64,000 nucleotides of DNA from Vagococcus bubulae. GTDB taxonomy: Bacteria; Bacillota; Bacilli; Lactobacillales; Vagococcaceae. Below the pieces are notes generated by a model that saw only the letters and a list, made by a program, of their open reading frames with translations, had not been told where the DNA came from and did not search any database. Numbering within the stretch: position 1 is the first letter of the stretch; each line of letters starts with the position of its first letter. Below, in pieces: positions 37,527 to 46,337 of this stretch. The position numbers were made by a program, and so were the translations under genes. Location: contig NZ_NGJT01000008.1 of the NCBI RefSeq assembly GCF_003950315.1, forward strand, positions 49,662 through 113,661, in the 5' to 3' direction.

Positions 37527-40145
37527 ATGTTATCAAACATAAAAAAGAATTTTAAAACAAGTGGTAAATACGGACTTCTTGCTTTTATCATCCCCGTTTT
37601 GGTTATGATTGGCGTTTATTTAAGTTTAAGTATTTATCCTGGAAGTTCTAGAAGTGTCTTAGCAAGTGATGCTTTCTCGCAATTTTCAAATTTCCATGCC
37701 AGTTTTAACAATGTTCTACATGGTAAACAAAGTATTTTTTATACTTGGAATGCTTCTTTAGGACTCAATTACTGGTCTCTTATCTCATATTATTTAGGTG
37801 GAATATTTACACCGATTGTTTTCTTTTTTAACAATCAAAATATACCAGATGCTCTTTATTTATTAACCTTACTAAAAATAGGTGCAGCTGGATTATCCTT
37901 TTGGTACTACTCAAAAGAAACCTATAAATTACCAAATCTATCACATGTTACATTAGCTATTTGTTATTCGCTCATGTCTTTTGCAACCGCACACTCTGAA
38001 TTGATTATGTGGTTAGACATCTTTATGTACATCCCTCTGATCTTTTTAGGTATCAACCGAATACTAGATAAGGGAAAATCTTCTTTACTGTTTGTTTCTT
38101 ACTTTCTTTTATTTGTATCTAATTTTTACTTTGGATTTATGGTAGGATTATTTTCGTTCCTTTATTTCGTTGCTCGTGTTGCCATAAACGCATCTTTTTA
38201 TAAAAAACGAATCATTCCTTATCTGACAACCTCTATGTTAGCTGGGATAGCTTCGATGGTGATGATTTTGCCAGCAGTATTTGATTTAAGATCTAACGGC
38301 GAGACACTATCTGCTATAGGTCATCTTAAAACAGAAGCAACAGCTTTTTGGGATATCGTGATTAAAAATATGATTGGGGTTTTTGATACCACAAAATATG
38401 GCTCCATTCCATTTATTTATGCTGGATTACTGCCATTAATCTTTTGTATCTTTTATTTTTGTAGTAACAAAATTCCAACTAAAAATAAAATGGCTTATGT
38501 AAGTTTATTTGTTATTTTAATTGCAAGTTTTTATATTGAACCACTTAATTTATTTTGGCACGGTATGCATGCGCCTAATATGTTTTTATTCCGATACAGT
38601 TTTCTATTCTCTTTCTTAGTTGTGATGATAGCAGGATATGGTTGGGAAAAATTTACTAAACCAGATATGTCCTTGATGATTGTTGTAGTACTGTCATTAG
38701 CTGTATTATTTTCGGTTGCATTCTTTGCTTCAAGTAAAGAGAGTTACACTTATGTTACTCTAGGACAATATGTCTTAACCATTCTATTTTTAGGCCTATA
38801 TTTAGTCAGTATGTATTTTTACTACGGCAATCAATTGCCCAAAAATACTTTTGTCTTTTTACTGCTTTTAGTAGTGACTGGTGAAGCCTATATCAACACA
38901 TCCTTTATGTTAAATGGGATTTTAAATGATTGGAACTACGCTTCTCGTAGTTTATATTCAGAGCCTTACCCAGATTATAAATACCTTGTTGATAAAGCCA
39001 ATGACTCGAATAAAAAATCATTTAATCGTTTAGAATCTCTTGCTCCTATTTCAAGTAATGATAGCTTTAATTATGGATATAGCGGCATTAGTATGTTTTC
39101 TTCTATTAGAAATAGACATTCTTCTGCTTTACTTAATGAACTAGGATTTCGCTCTCGAGGAACTAGTTTAAATATTCGTTACCAAAATAACACCTTATTA
39201 ATGGACAGCCTAATGGGGATTAAACACAATATCAGTGATCAAGATATTTTAAAATATGGATTTAATCCCACAGATAGTCAAGGAAAATATACCCTGTATA
39301 CAAATGATAATGCTCTACCTTTAGGGATACTAACAAATGATGATTTGTATAAATTAAAACTGCCAGCAAGAGATAATTTAGGTGCTCAAACAACATTGAT
39401 TAACCAGTTAGCAGATTTAAATGATGTCTATTACACTTTTACTAATCCAACAGTTGTCAGTACACAAAATGCTCAAATAACCAATTTACCAAATAATCGT
39501 GTGGCGATTAAAGAACAAAAATCAAATGAAGCCAAAGTTGTCACATATCAAGTCAGTGTACCGGCTGGTAAACAAGCTTACTTTAGCCTTTTTCCAAATA
39601 ATTTTGGCGATTTAAAAAGTTCTAATGCCAAAATCACTACACAAAAGGTTAGTTATGAAACACAAATCGGAATTACAGGTCAATACTATAATTTAGGCTA
39701 CTTCAAAGAAGATTCCATTGTAGAATTTTCGGTTTCTTTTTATGGAACAGATACCATTGAATTAATCAATCCACCTGTTGTATTACTTGATATCCCTAAA
39801 TTTGATGCGGCTATTAAATCTATACAAGAAAAAGGCGTAGATTTTAAAGTCAGTGGTAGAAAAGCAACTGCTCACGTAGAAATACCAGAAGAACAAGTAG
39901 TCTTTACAACTATTCCTTATGATAAAGGTTGGACAGTCAAAATAGATGATAAAAAAGTAGCCATAAAAGACTTCCAAGATGGTTTTTTAACCTTTACAGT
40001 TCCTAAAGGAGTTCATGATATTGAATTAAGTTTCCTACCACCTGGACTCATGATTGGACTCATCTGTTTTGTTAGTGCGACCGGTCTATTTATTATTTAT
40101 TATCGTTTAACGAAAGTGACATTAAAAAAAAGAAAGTCTATTTAA
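37527..40145 (+). CDS. YfhO-family multipass membrane protein
   Basis: An 872-residue protein with roughly a dozen hydrophobic segments up to about residue 450, including FIIPVLVMIGVYLSLSIYPG and ATAHSELIMWLDIFMYIPLIFLG. A long extracytoplasmic domain rich in Asn/Ser follows, then a C-terminal helix (GLMIGLICFVSATGLFIIYY) and a basic tail TLKKRKSI. YfhO proteins resemble GT-C glycosyltransferases; in Bacillus and Listeria they are linked to glycosylation of lipoteichoic acid. The acceptor here is unknown. It starts 29 nt after proA with AGGAGGATAGAG, so it may be co-transcribed with proBA. Confidence 0.88.
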   Translation: MLSNIKKNFKTSGKYGLLAFIIPVLVMIGVYLSLSIYPGSSRSVLASDAFSQFSNFHASFNNVLHGKQSIFYTWNASLGLNYWSLISYYLGGIFTPIVFFFNNQNIPDALYLLTLLKIGAAGLSFWYYSKETYKLPNLSHVTLAICYSLMSFATAHSELIMWLDIFMYIPLIFLGINRILDKGKSSLLFVSYFLLFVSNFYFGFMVGLFSFLYFVARVAINASFYKKRIIPYLTTSMLAGIASMVMILPAVFDLRSNGETLSAIGHLKTEATAFWDIVIKNMIGVFDTTKYGSIPFIYAGLLPLIFCIFYFCSNKIPTKNKMAYVSLFVILIASFYIEPLNLFWHGMHAPNMFLFRYSFLFSFLVVMIAGYGWEKFTKPDMSLMIVVVLSLAVLFSVAFFASSKESYTYVTLGQYVLTILFLGLYLVSMYFYYGNQLPKNTFVFLLLLVVTGEAYINTSFMLNGILNDWNYASRSLYSEPYPDYKYLVDKANDSNKKSFNRLESLAPISSNDSFNYGYSGISMFSSIRNRHSSALLNELGFRSRGTSLNIRYQNNTLLMDSLMGIKHNISDQDILKYGFNPTDSQGKYTLYTNDNALPLGILTNDDLYKLKLPARDNLGAQTTLINQLADLNDVYYTFTNPTVVSTQNAQITNLPNNRVAIKEQKSNEAKVVTYQVSVPAGKQAYFSLFPNNFGDLKSSNAKITTQKVSYETQIGITGQYYNLGYFKEDSIVEFSVSFYGTDTIELINPPVVLLDIPKFDAAIKSIQEKGVDFKVSGRKATAHVEIPEEQVVFTTIPYDKGWTVKIDDKKVAIKDFQDGFLTFTVPKGVHDIELSFLPPGLMIGLICFVSATGLFIIYYRLTKVTLKKRKSI

Positions 40146-40159
40146 TTAATAAAGATTAA

Positions 40160-40197
40160 AAAAACATCCTTTCCATTATTCTGGAGAGGATGTTTTT
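40160..40197. terminator. Bidirectional terminator between the YfhO gene and the lipoprotein gene
   Basis: AAAAACATCCTTTCC pairs with GGAGAGGATGTTTTT (one G-U) around an 8-nt loop, with A/T tracts on both sides, between convergent genes. It overlaps the lipoprotein stop region. Confidence 0.85.
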
Positions 40198-40919
40198 GCG
40201 TCTTTTTCTTTTTCTCTATCAACAATTTGATTAATCTCTTCTAACATATTTTGCTCATAATTGTCATCATGAACTTTTCCTGTCATAAAAACAAACAATA
40301 GATTTTCAACATCTGTCTCGCTTGTTTTTTTACTATCAACCAACCACTTCTTATTATCGTCTTTTTTAAACCAAACATTAATATCTACTGGTTCCACAAT
40401 ACTCATTGATTTCTCTAAAGCTTCATAATAAGCTGTTGTTACTAAGTGTTTAGCTCCAACTGATCCAATATCAATTTTATCTTGATGCTCCAATAAATTA
40501 GCCATCATCATTGCTACAAGTCTAGCATAATCAAAGCCTTTAACATGATAGGTTACTTTAAGTTCATCTTTTGACTGTTCGTCAATCGTATAGGTATAAC
40601 TTGTTGTTTCCCTCACCTTATCAATTAAGGATTTCGATATATCTTCTCTTTCACTTTTAGATAACTTCCCTGATATAGGTTCAAAAACTGTCGCGAAATT
40701 ATTTTCTAAATCCTCTTCCACTTCTTTTAAACGCTTATTAAATAACTCACTATCAGAAAACGTCTCTTGGTATTCACTTAACTGTTCATTATAAAACAGA
40801 CGATTTGCAAACAAAGAGGCTATCTCATCTGGGTTATCATTTTTTGAAGAACAGCCGGAAAGAAAGAATAGTACTAATGCACTTAACAACAAAAACCATT
40901 GTTTTTTGTCTTTCAACAT
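40176..40919 (-). CDS. Lipoprotein of unknown function
   Basis: A 247-residue protein with a lipoprotein signal: MLKDKKQW, a hydrophobic stretch, then lipobox LSGC at residues 20-23. The mature part is highly charged and helical (EYQETFSDSELFNKRLKEVEEDLENNF). A beta-rich middle (YTYTIDEQSKDELKVTYHVKGFDYARL) and a Lys/Glu tail ending KTSSPE follow. The layout resembles DUF5105-like or conserved Lactobacillales lipoproteins, but I do not recognise a family. It should sit on the outer face of the membrane. Divergent from the prepilin peptidase gene. Confidence 0.75.
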   Translation of the reverse strand: MLKDKKQWFLLLSALVLFFLSGCSSKNDNPDEIASLFANRLFYNEQLSEYQETFSDSELFNKRLKEVEEDLENNFATVFEPISGKLSKSEREDISKSLIDKVRETTSYTYTIDEQSKDELKVTYHVKGFDYARLVAMMMANLLEHQDKIDIGSVGAKHLVTTAYYEALEKSMSIVEPVDINVWFKKDDNKKWLVDSKKTSETDVENLLFVFMTGKVHDDNYEQNMLEEINQIVDREKEKDAKTSSPE

Positions 40920-41026
40920 GCTTTTTACACTCCAATTAATTACATTCGTTTATTGTAAGTTTACCATATAATCTTTTAAAAAAGGAATTTTTTTGTTTTA
41001 TCCGTATGTTTTTTAAAAAGGAGTGG

Positions 41027-41599
41027 ATGGATTTGAGAGTTCTTTTATATTGTGTATTAAATGCAATGTCATTCATATTTTCGTCTTATTTATTATGCTT
41101 ATCCCCCAATAATAAAATAAACTTCTCAGAAAAAAATAATCACTCTTTATTTCTTCTTGGAAGTTCATGTATCTATTTACTTTTACTTACAACAAAATTG
41201 GCTACAGCACACACTTTACTCATCGTGATGGGGGTTTATCTAGCTATTATTGATCTTTACTACTATATCGTTGATCCTTATTTATCTGTCTTATTCCTAA
41301 TAGGATTACTCATTCTTTATCCATCAATAAATTGGCTATTCCCTTTATGTGTCTTGGTATTCTTTTTATTACTTAGTTATTTGATGCCAAAAAAATTAGG
41401 ATTTGGTGACATCAAATTACTTGTCTACTGGTCAATCTTTTTATCTCCGATACAACTTATATGGTTAATATTTATTGCTTCACTTACAGGAATACTCTAT
41501 ATTATTTTATATCATTTATTAACAAGTAATTCTCTTACAAAAATAGCTTTTGTCCCATTTTTAACCATCGCTTTAACTATTGTACTATCAATAATTTAA
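41027..41599 (+). CDS. Short prepilin peptidase (ComC/type A24 peptidase)
   Basis: About 190 residues, almost all hydrophobic, with roughly seven membrane helices. The two catalytic aspartates of A24 peptidases are visible: IIDLYYYIVDP and the GxGD motif in LGFGDIKLL. The N-terminal cytoplasmic methylase region with paired Cys residues found in many ComC/PilD enzymes is missing, so cleavage without N-methylation is possible. The start is uncertain: ATG 41027 (3 nt from AAGGAG) or TTG 41033 (9 nt, better spacing). It processes pseudopilins of the DNA-uptake machine in competent Firmicutes. Its stop overlaps the convergent ABC permease stop. Confidence 0.78.
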   Translation: MDLRVLLYCVLNAMSFIFSSYLLCLSPNNKINFSEKNNHSLFLLGSSCIYLLLLTTKLATAHTLLIVMGVYLAIIDLYYYIVDPYLSVLFLIGLLILYPSINWLFPLCVLVFFLLLSYLMPKKLGFGDIKLLVYWSIFLSPIQLIWLIFIASLTGILYIILYHLLTSNSLTKIAFVPFLTIALTIVLSII

Positions 41600-42348
41600 T
41601 ACGTTTTACGCCATTTATTTGTTCTGTTTTCAGCAAAATCAATCATTTGAAATAAAATAAAAGCCACCAAACTTAGCACTAAAATCCCGCTATACATGTC
41701 TAAATAATCTAATCTTCCCCACGCATCCATAATGAAAAAACCTAATCCATAACTTGTTCCATATACTTCTGTAAAAAATAAAATAGCAATCGCTGTTCCT
41801 AACGCTATCCTTACGGCATTTAAAATGGCAGAATACGCCGCAGGTAACGTAATTTTACAAAACTGTTGAAATTGACTCGCACCTAGTACATACAAATGAT
41901 GGTAATAACTTTTTGGAATCGACTTAACACCATCTCTCACAGATAAAATAACTTGAAACACAATAATCAACACTAATAAGATAATTTTAGAAGCATTTCC
42001 TAATCCAAATAACAACATAATAATGGGTAACAATGCAATCTTAGGTATGGGATAAGTCAAATAAACAATTGGATCCAACAATTGATTTATTTTGGGAAAA
42101 CGTCCCATCAAAAGCCCTATGATTAATCCTATCACAACAGCAATCAGCATCCCCCAAAACAGACGAACCAGGCTATTATATGTATGTAGCCATAATACTT
42201 GTGGCTCGATAGCCATTAAGTGTTGATACACCGCAAACGGCGTGGGTAACATATTTTTATTTAATATCTTACTTGCTAGCCACCATAAAATAGTTAAAAA
42301 AATAAATGCTAGAATCGCATGTGTCACTTTTGATACACTTTTTCTCAT
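41596..42348 (-). CDS. ABC importer permease (NitT/TauT family)
   Basis: A 250-residue BPD-type permease with six membrane helices. The EAA-like loop VLGASQFQQFCKITLPAAYSAILNAVRIALGTA (motif EAAxxxG...I.LP) lies near residue 155. Related to SsuC, TauC and ThiX permeases. It starts within a 4-nt overlap with the ATPase gene. The stop codon overlaps the convergent prepilin peptidase gene, with no terminator between. Substrate unknown. Confidence 0.9.
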   Translation of the reverse strand: MRKSVSKVTHAILAFIFLTILWWLASKILNKNMLPTPFAVYQHLMAIEPQVLWLHTYNSLVRLFWGMLIAVVIGLIIGLLMGRFPKINQLLDPIVYLTYPIPKIALLPIIMLLFGLGNASKIILLVLIIVFQVILSVRDGVKSIPKSYYHHLYVLGASQFQQFCKITLPAAYSAILNAVRIALGTAIAILFFTEVYGTSYGLGFFIMDAWGRLDYLDMYSGILVLSLVAFILFQMIDFAENRTNKWRKTY

Positions 42349-43094
42349 GCTTTTTCCATTGCTCCTCTCACTTGTTTGATGGTGTCATAAAATAGTGGTG
42401 ATAACCTTTTTTCTTTCAACGGAATCGAAAAGCTACTATTTTCTATGACAGCTGATACTCTTCCTGGTTTACCGGATAATAAGACTATCTTACTTGCCAT
42501 AAATACAGCCTCTTCTACATCATGAGTAATTAAAATAGCTGGGGCTTTTTCTTTATCCCACTGAGTTAAAAACAAACTTTGCATATGTTCTCGTGTTAGT
42601 GCATCTAAGGCAGAAAAAGGCTCATCTAATAAAAAAATGTCTGGTGTCACAAGCATCGCTCTAGCAATCGCAACTCGTTGTTGTTGTCCACCACTCAGTT
42701 GATTAGGATAACGTAATAGTAATTCCTCCAAGCCTAATTCATTTACCAAATGATCTAATCGATTAGATATTGTTTTTACAGATAATTTTCGAACAGATAC
42801 TCCAAGCAATATATTCTCTTTTACTGTTTCCCAAGGTAGTAAGCCATAATTTTGTGGTATCCAAGCTATTTTATGACACTTTGGATTAATCACTGCTCCA
42901 TCCAATGTAATCGTTCCCTGATACTGTTGATGCAACGTGGTAATAGAATTAAGCAACGTCGATTTTCCCGTCCCACTTGGACCAATTAACGCGACAATTT
43001 CTCCCTTAGAAACAGTAAAAGAGATGTCATCTAAAATCAACGGTGCTCCTTCATAAGACGCACTGACGTTTTCAATGGTTAACATCTCTTTCAC
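42345..43094 (-). CDS. ABC importer ATP-binding protein (NitT/TauT family)
   Basis: A 249-residue ATPase: Walker A GPSGTGKSTLL near residue 38, Q-loop IPQNYGLLPW, signature LSGGQQQRVAIARAM, Walker B IFLLDEPFSALD and switch His in LITHDVEEAV. All are intact, so it is active. It energises the permease at 41596. It starts 9 nt after the binding-protein stop, so the three genes form one operon. Confidence 0.92.
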   Translation of the reverse strand: MKEMLTIENVSASYEGAPLILDDISFTVSKGEIVALIGPSGTGKSTLLNSITTLHQQYQGTITLDGAVINPKCHKIAWIPQNYGLLPWETVKENILLGVSVRKLSVKTISNRLDHLVNELGLEELLLRYPNQLSGGQQQRVAIARAMLVTPDIFLLDEPFSALDALTREHMQSLFLTQWDKEKAPAILITHDVEEAVFMASKIVLLSGKPGRVSAVIENSSFSIPLKEKRLSPLFYDTIKQVRGAMEKA

Positions 43095-43102
43095 CTCTAT
43101 AC

Positions 43103-44071
43103 TTATTTAACGAGTAAATCACTCATAACCTCTTTTTGATTGTATTCTTTTTTATAAATACCTTCTTGTTTTGACCAGTTTAATGCATTGTCTACTTGTT
43201 TACCATCTATTTGTTTTGCATGAACATACTTAGGTAATGTTACATCTTTTTTAATGTCATCCGTAAAACCAATTTTTTCTTTTAACACATCATAATAATC
43301 ATCTAGATTATGATCATTGACATAATCAACACCTTTATTATAGGCACGGTAAAAAGCTTCAATGGCTTCTTTATTATTGGTTAGTGCTTCGTTTGTAAAA
43401 GCAAAAACGGTTGACTGAATACCTAACTCTTGACTATTCGTTAATTCTTTTAATCCTTGCGACAAACCAATCGTTCTAAACGGTTCAGGTACAACTGTAG
43501 CATCTATTTTGTGATTTAATGTTAACTCAACTCTGACTGGAATTTGTGGCACTTCTTCAAACCCAACTTCATTAACAGATAAATTATGCGTTTTTAATGC
43601 TTCATCTAAAAAATAATAAGGTGCTTGATTTTTAGCGTAACCCACTTTTTTTCCTTTTAAATCATTTATCGTGTTAATACTATCATTTCCTGTTAAAACA
43701 GAAAAAGTACCAATTGATTGACTAACCACTTTGACATCCATATCACCTTGTCTATAGGTACTCAGTGCAATTAAATCTGTGTTTGCTCCGTCTAAATGAC
43801 CACTCGTTAAAGCCGCATCACGATCTTTTGGTGACTTAAAACTATTTAATTCTAAATTAAGTCCTTCTTCTTTAAAATATCCTTCTTTTTCAGCAATATA
43901 AACTGGTAAACTATCAACTGCCGGCATAGCACCAAAACTCAAAGTCAATGATTCTTTTTTAGCTGAGTCATTTGTTTGTTTTTGATCTGTGTTCTCTTTT
44001 GTGCCACAACTTGCCAATAGACCAATTGCCATAACTGATATTAAACTAATCCAACCTAACTTCTTCTTCAA
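43103..44071 (-). CDS. ABC importer substrate-binding lipoprotein (NMT1/THI5-like)
   Basis: A 322-residue lipoprotein: KKKLGW, hydrophobic core, lipobox LLASC (Cys near residue 22), a short Asn/Gln/Lys linker, then the periplasmic-type fold LTLSFGAMPAVDSLPVYIAEKEGYFKEEGLNLELNSF. The domain occurs in binders of aliphatic sulfonates, nitrate, hydroxymethylpyrimidine and similar small molecules. No TPP riboswitch or cysteine-regulator site is visible upstream, so the ligand stays open. It is first of the three-gene operon. Confidence 0.88.
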   Translation of the reverse strand: MKKKLGWISLISVMAIGLLASCGTKENTDQKQTNDSAKKESLTLSFGAMPAVDSLPVYIAEKEGYFKEEGLNLELNSFKSPKDRDAALTSGHLDGANTDLIALSTYRQGDMDVKVVSQSIGTFSVLTGNDSINTINDLKGKKVGYAKNQAPYYFLDEALKTHNLSVNEVGFEEVPQIPVRVELTLNHKIDATVVPEPFRTIGLSQGLKELTNSQELGIQSTVFAFTNEALTNNKEAIEAFYRAYNKGVDYVNDHNLDDYYDVLKEKIGFTDDIKKDVTLPKYVHAKQIDGKQVDNALNWSKQEGIYKKEYNQKEVMSDLLVK

Positions 44072-44146
44072 TGAAAAAAACTCCCTTATCGCTATTTATC
44101 TACTAGTATAAAATATCACAAAATATCATAATATACCATAGTATGA

Positions 44147-44773
44147 CTAGTTTCCTTCAACCTCTTCCCAATATAAACTCGCTTGTTTTTCCCAATAAGA
44201 TTTATCCTCGTCTGTGATGGGACGGATTACTCTACAAGGATTCCCCGCTGCAATAGTATTAGGTGGAATATTTTTTGTCACTACTGCACCCGATCCTATG
44301 ACACAATTATCTCCAATCGTCACACCAGGATTAACAATAACCCCACCACCTAACCACACATTACTTCCAATCGTGATAGGTGATCCTAATTCTAAGCCAG
44401 ATACTCTCACTTGTGCATCAATTGGGTGTGAAGCTGTCAATAAACTAACGCGCGGCCCAAACATCGTATTATCCCCAATAGTAATAGGACAAACATCTAA
44501 CATAATGCAATCGAAATTAGCGTAAAACCTTTCTCCAACTGAAATATGTTTTCCATAATCACATTTAAAATTAGGTTCTATATAGACTTTTTCTCCTGTT
44601 TTTCCTAACCATTCTTTCAGTAAAGCTGCTCTTTTTTCTGCTTCCAATTCACTTGTTTGGTTATATTCACGCATTAAACGACGACTTCTCATAAATAACT
44701 CTCTTAACTCGGTCTCACCACTACCAGGATAGTACAGTTCTCCATTAATCATACGCTCTCGTTGTGTTTTCAT
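44147..44773 (-). CDS. Maltose/galactoside-type sugar O-acetyltransferase
   Basis: A 208-residue trimeric left-handed beta-helix enzyme. The N-terminal MAC domain is MINGELYYPGSGETELRELFMRSRRLMREYN. Hexapeptide repeats follow (VSLLTASHPIDAQVR with the catalytic His, ITIGSNVWLGGGVIVNPGVTIGDNCVIGSGAVVTKNIPPNTIAAGNPCRVIR). It acetylates sugars from acetyl-CoA, perhaps in detoxification. ATG 44773 follows GGAGG. It sits upstream of the ABC importer with a 75-base gap, so linkage is possible but not needed. Confidence 0.93.
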   Translation of the reverse strand: MKTQRERMINGELYYPGSGETELRELFMRSRRLMREYNQTSELEAEKRAALLKEWLGKTGEKVYIEPNFKCDYGKHISVGERFYANFDCIMLDVCPITIGDNTMFGPRVSLLTASHPIDAQVRVSGLELGSPITIGSNVWLGGGVIVNPGVTIGDNCVIGSGAVVTKNIPPNTIAAGNPCRVIRPITDEDKSYWEKQASLYWEEVEGN

Positions 44774-44834
44774 ATAAACCTCCGTAATTTTATTTGATGA
44801 ATTTATTTAAACAAATTCTAGATAACATTTCAAT

Positions 44835-44862
44835 TTATTGTTTGTTCATTACTGTGTATAAT
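44835..44862 (+). promoter_or_regulatory. Orphan sigma-A-like promoter
   Basis: TTATTG, 16-base spacer, TATAAT on the plus strand, with no gene downstream before 45348. The predicted start is near 44869. Confidence 0.45.
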
Positions 44863-45060
44863 ATAGACTTAATAATCTAAATATTAAAACATTTTTGACG
44901 AGATATTTATAATTAATAGTGAGTTAATAAAAATACTCTTCACACTTTTATCATATTTTAATTGTACAATATCTTCGTACTAACAAAACAACCTTAACAA
45001 ACTTTTTCATTTTACTTATTTCATAATAAGTAAACAACTCTTTTAACCTTATATAGTAAG

Positions 45061-45097
45061 AAAACAAGCTAATCTAATTGATGGATTAGCTTGTTTT
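45061..45097. terminator. Perfect hairpin terminator with no assigned gene
   Basis: AAAACAAGCTAATC pairs perfectly with GATTAGCTTGTTTT around a 9-nt loop, followed by CTTAAT. On the minus strand it ends in TTTTCTTAC. The tRNA already has its own terminator, so this one may end a plus-strand transcript. Confidence 0.75.
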
Positions 45098-45155
45098 CTT
45101 AATATTCACGCTATAAAATCAAAATTAGATTATGTTTTTTTATTTACAAATAAAA

Positions 45156-45202
45156 AATGCTTAAACAACGACATATCATTGATACATCAACGTTTAAGCA
45201 TT
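45156..45202 (-). terminator. Terminator of tRNA-Lys
   Basis: AATGCTTAAAC pairs with GTTTAAGCATT. Inside, GATGTATC pairs with GATATGTC using two G-U pairs. Followed by TTTTTTATT on the minus strand, about 18 bases after the tRNA. Confidence 0.85.
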
Positions 45203-45220
45203 CCTTTTCATTTTTGTTTA

Positions 45221-45293
45221 TGGGCTGTAGGGGGTTCGAACCCATGACCCACGGATTAAGAGTCCGTTGCTCTACCAACTGAGCTAACAGCCC
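45221..45293 (-). tRNA. tRNA-Lys (anticodon CTT)
   Basis: A 73-nt tRNA on the minus strand: acceptor GGGCTGT/ACAGCCC, D-arm TAGCTCAGTTGGTAGAGCA, anticodon stem ACGGA/TCCGT with loop CTCTTAA giving anticodon CTT, T-arm GGGTTCGAACCC, discriminator A. CCA is not encoded. It reads AAG lysine codons. It has its own terminator and lies 54 bases downstream of the unrecognised CDS. Confidence 0.97.
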
Positions 45294-45347
45294 AAGAAAT
45301 GAACATGTTTATTATATCACTTGTTATTTTTTCACGCAAGAAATTAT

Positions 45348-45935
45348 CTAAATTTTTCGTGTTTTCATAGGAACAATATTTTGTGATCTAATTCCTTCAT
45401 TTTGTATCAATTCAGCTAATTGATACAAACAATCAATATCTTCTAAATTACTCATATCAAGCCCTAGTTCTTCACCTAATATCAAGAGTTCAGCTTCTGG
45501 GGTGTCACGCAATAAATTCTCTACTTCTACCAATACAACATCCTGTAACGATTTAATTTTTTCTGCTAAATATAATCCTTGTGAATAATTTTCATGAAAA
45601 TATAAAAACTCAAAAAATTTAATTAATACAACCATAACTTTTTCAAAAAATTTTGGGCCTGCCACAAATTCATGAGGAAAAATATCTAATAAAACATCTT
45701 GTAGTGCTTTTTCTTCCCATTCATTTAATGTCTGAAAATGATAATCAAACATATATTCACTAAAAGACATAATAATTTTTCGTGATATCATTTGTTCAGA
45801 ATAATTAAGTTGTCTATACCAAAATGTTTTCTCAAACACATTTATTTTTTCTTCTGCTTCGTTCATCGCTTGTTCAAATAAACGATTTGCCTCTTCTAAA
45901 TGTTCATTTGTCATTGTCCCACCATCTTTTCTCAT
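45348..45935 (-). CDS. Conserved-looking protein of unknown function
   Basis: A 195-residue soluble protein with no membrane segment, predicted to be almost all helical. It has acidic helices (EHLEEANRLFEQAMNEAEEKINVFEKTFW), an aromatic core (FSEYMFDYHFQTLNEWEEKALQDVLLDIFPHEFVAGPKFFEKV) and a tail ending VPMKTRKI. No family or catalytic motif was recognised; the helix spacing recalls TPR-like or SEC-C-adjacent accessory proteins. The start ATG 45935 is chosen for AAAAGGAG 9 nt upstream. It lies just upstream of tRNA-Lys and is divergent from nrdH. Confidence 0.72.
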   Translation of the reverse strand: MRKDGGTMTNEHLEEANRLFEQAMNEAEEKINVFEKTFWYRQLNYSEQMISRKIIMSFSEYMFDYHFQTLNEWEEKALQDVLLDIFPHEFVAGPKFFEKVMVVLIKFFEFLYFHENYSQGLYLAEKIKSLQDVVLVEVENLLRDTPEAELLILGEELGLDMSNLEDIDCLYQLAELIQNEGIRSQNIVPMKTRKI

Positions 45936-46337
45936 CTTATCCAACTCCTTTTATTCAAAAATAAAGGATTAACATCTCGCTCATTAAATATATCGTATGT
46001 ATTTTAAAATGTCTACCCTTTATAGAAAGCGTTTATCCTATCTAATATTATATAGATAATTTAGTATGGCTTTGTGAAGAGTTTCGTCCGACGAGGCGAC
46101 AAATTTGTCTTTTTTTCGAATTTTTTTCTATTTACTTTTACACTTAGTATGTCTATACTAGAGACTATTGGTTAAGAATTTTTATTTTATGAGAATTTTT
46201 TCTTTTTTACCTAAAACACAATAGCTAGTAGCTTTCAATAATTCGAACACAATATCTAGTGTTTCATTATTGACTTTTTTTTATTTCAAGCTATACTTAT
46301 ATTTATATTAACGAGAACAAATTAGGAGGAAGAACTC
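45936..46337. other. 402-base intergenic region upstream of nrdH
   Basis: It holds the nrd promoter and two NrdR boxes at its right end (listed separately). A GC-richer patch at 46068-46116 contains TCGTCCGACGA and GACAAATTTGTC followed by seven T. This looks like a small terminator or leader, but its stem is only 4-5 bp. No gene is supported. Confidence 0.45.
46216..46297 (+). promoter_or_regulatory. Paired NrdR boxes and nrd promoter
   Basis: Box 1 ACACAATAGCTAGTAG (46216-46231) and box 2 ACACAATATCTAGTGT (46247-46262) match the NrdR palindrome family. They are 31 bp apart centre to centre, about three helical turns, the spacing typical of NrdR. The promoter TTGACT (46270-46275), 16 bases, TATACT (46292-46297) follows directly, so bound NrdR would block or hinder RNA polymerase when dATP/ATP signals sufficiency. 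Confidence 0.8.

Larger units (their letters stand above)
44774..45220. other. 447-base intergenic region with promoter and two terminators
   Basis: No CDS is supported. On the plus strand TTATTG (44835-44840), 16 bases, TATAAT (44857-44862) forms a promoter. The only strong plus-strand stop signal is the hairpin 45061-45097, so a non-coding transcript of about 230 nt is possible. The terminator of tRNA-Lys (minus strand, 45156-45202) fills the right part. Confidence 0.5.

Noticed and set aside
43103..44071. Assigning the ABC importer to hydroxymethylpyrimidine (ThiY)
   Set aside because: The binding-protein fold fits, but no TPP riboswitch or thiamine gene is adjacent, and thiT with its riboswitch is 14 kb away.
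46015..46035. cre-like string around GAAAGCGTTTAT
   Set aside because: Only 11 of 14 consensus positions match and no promoter is near.
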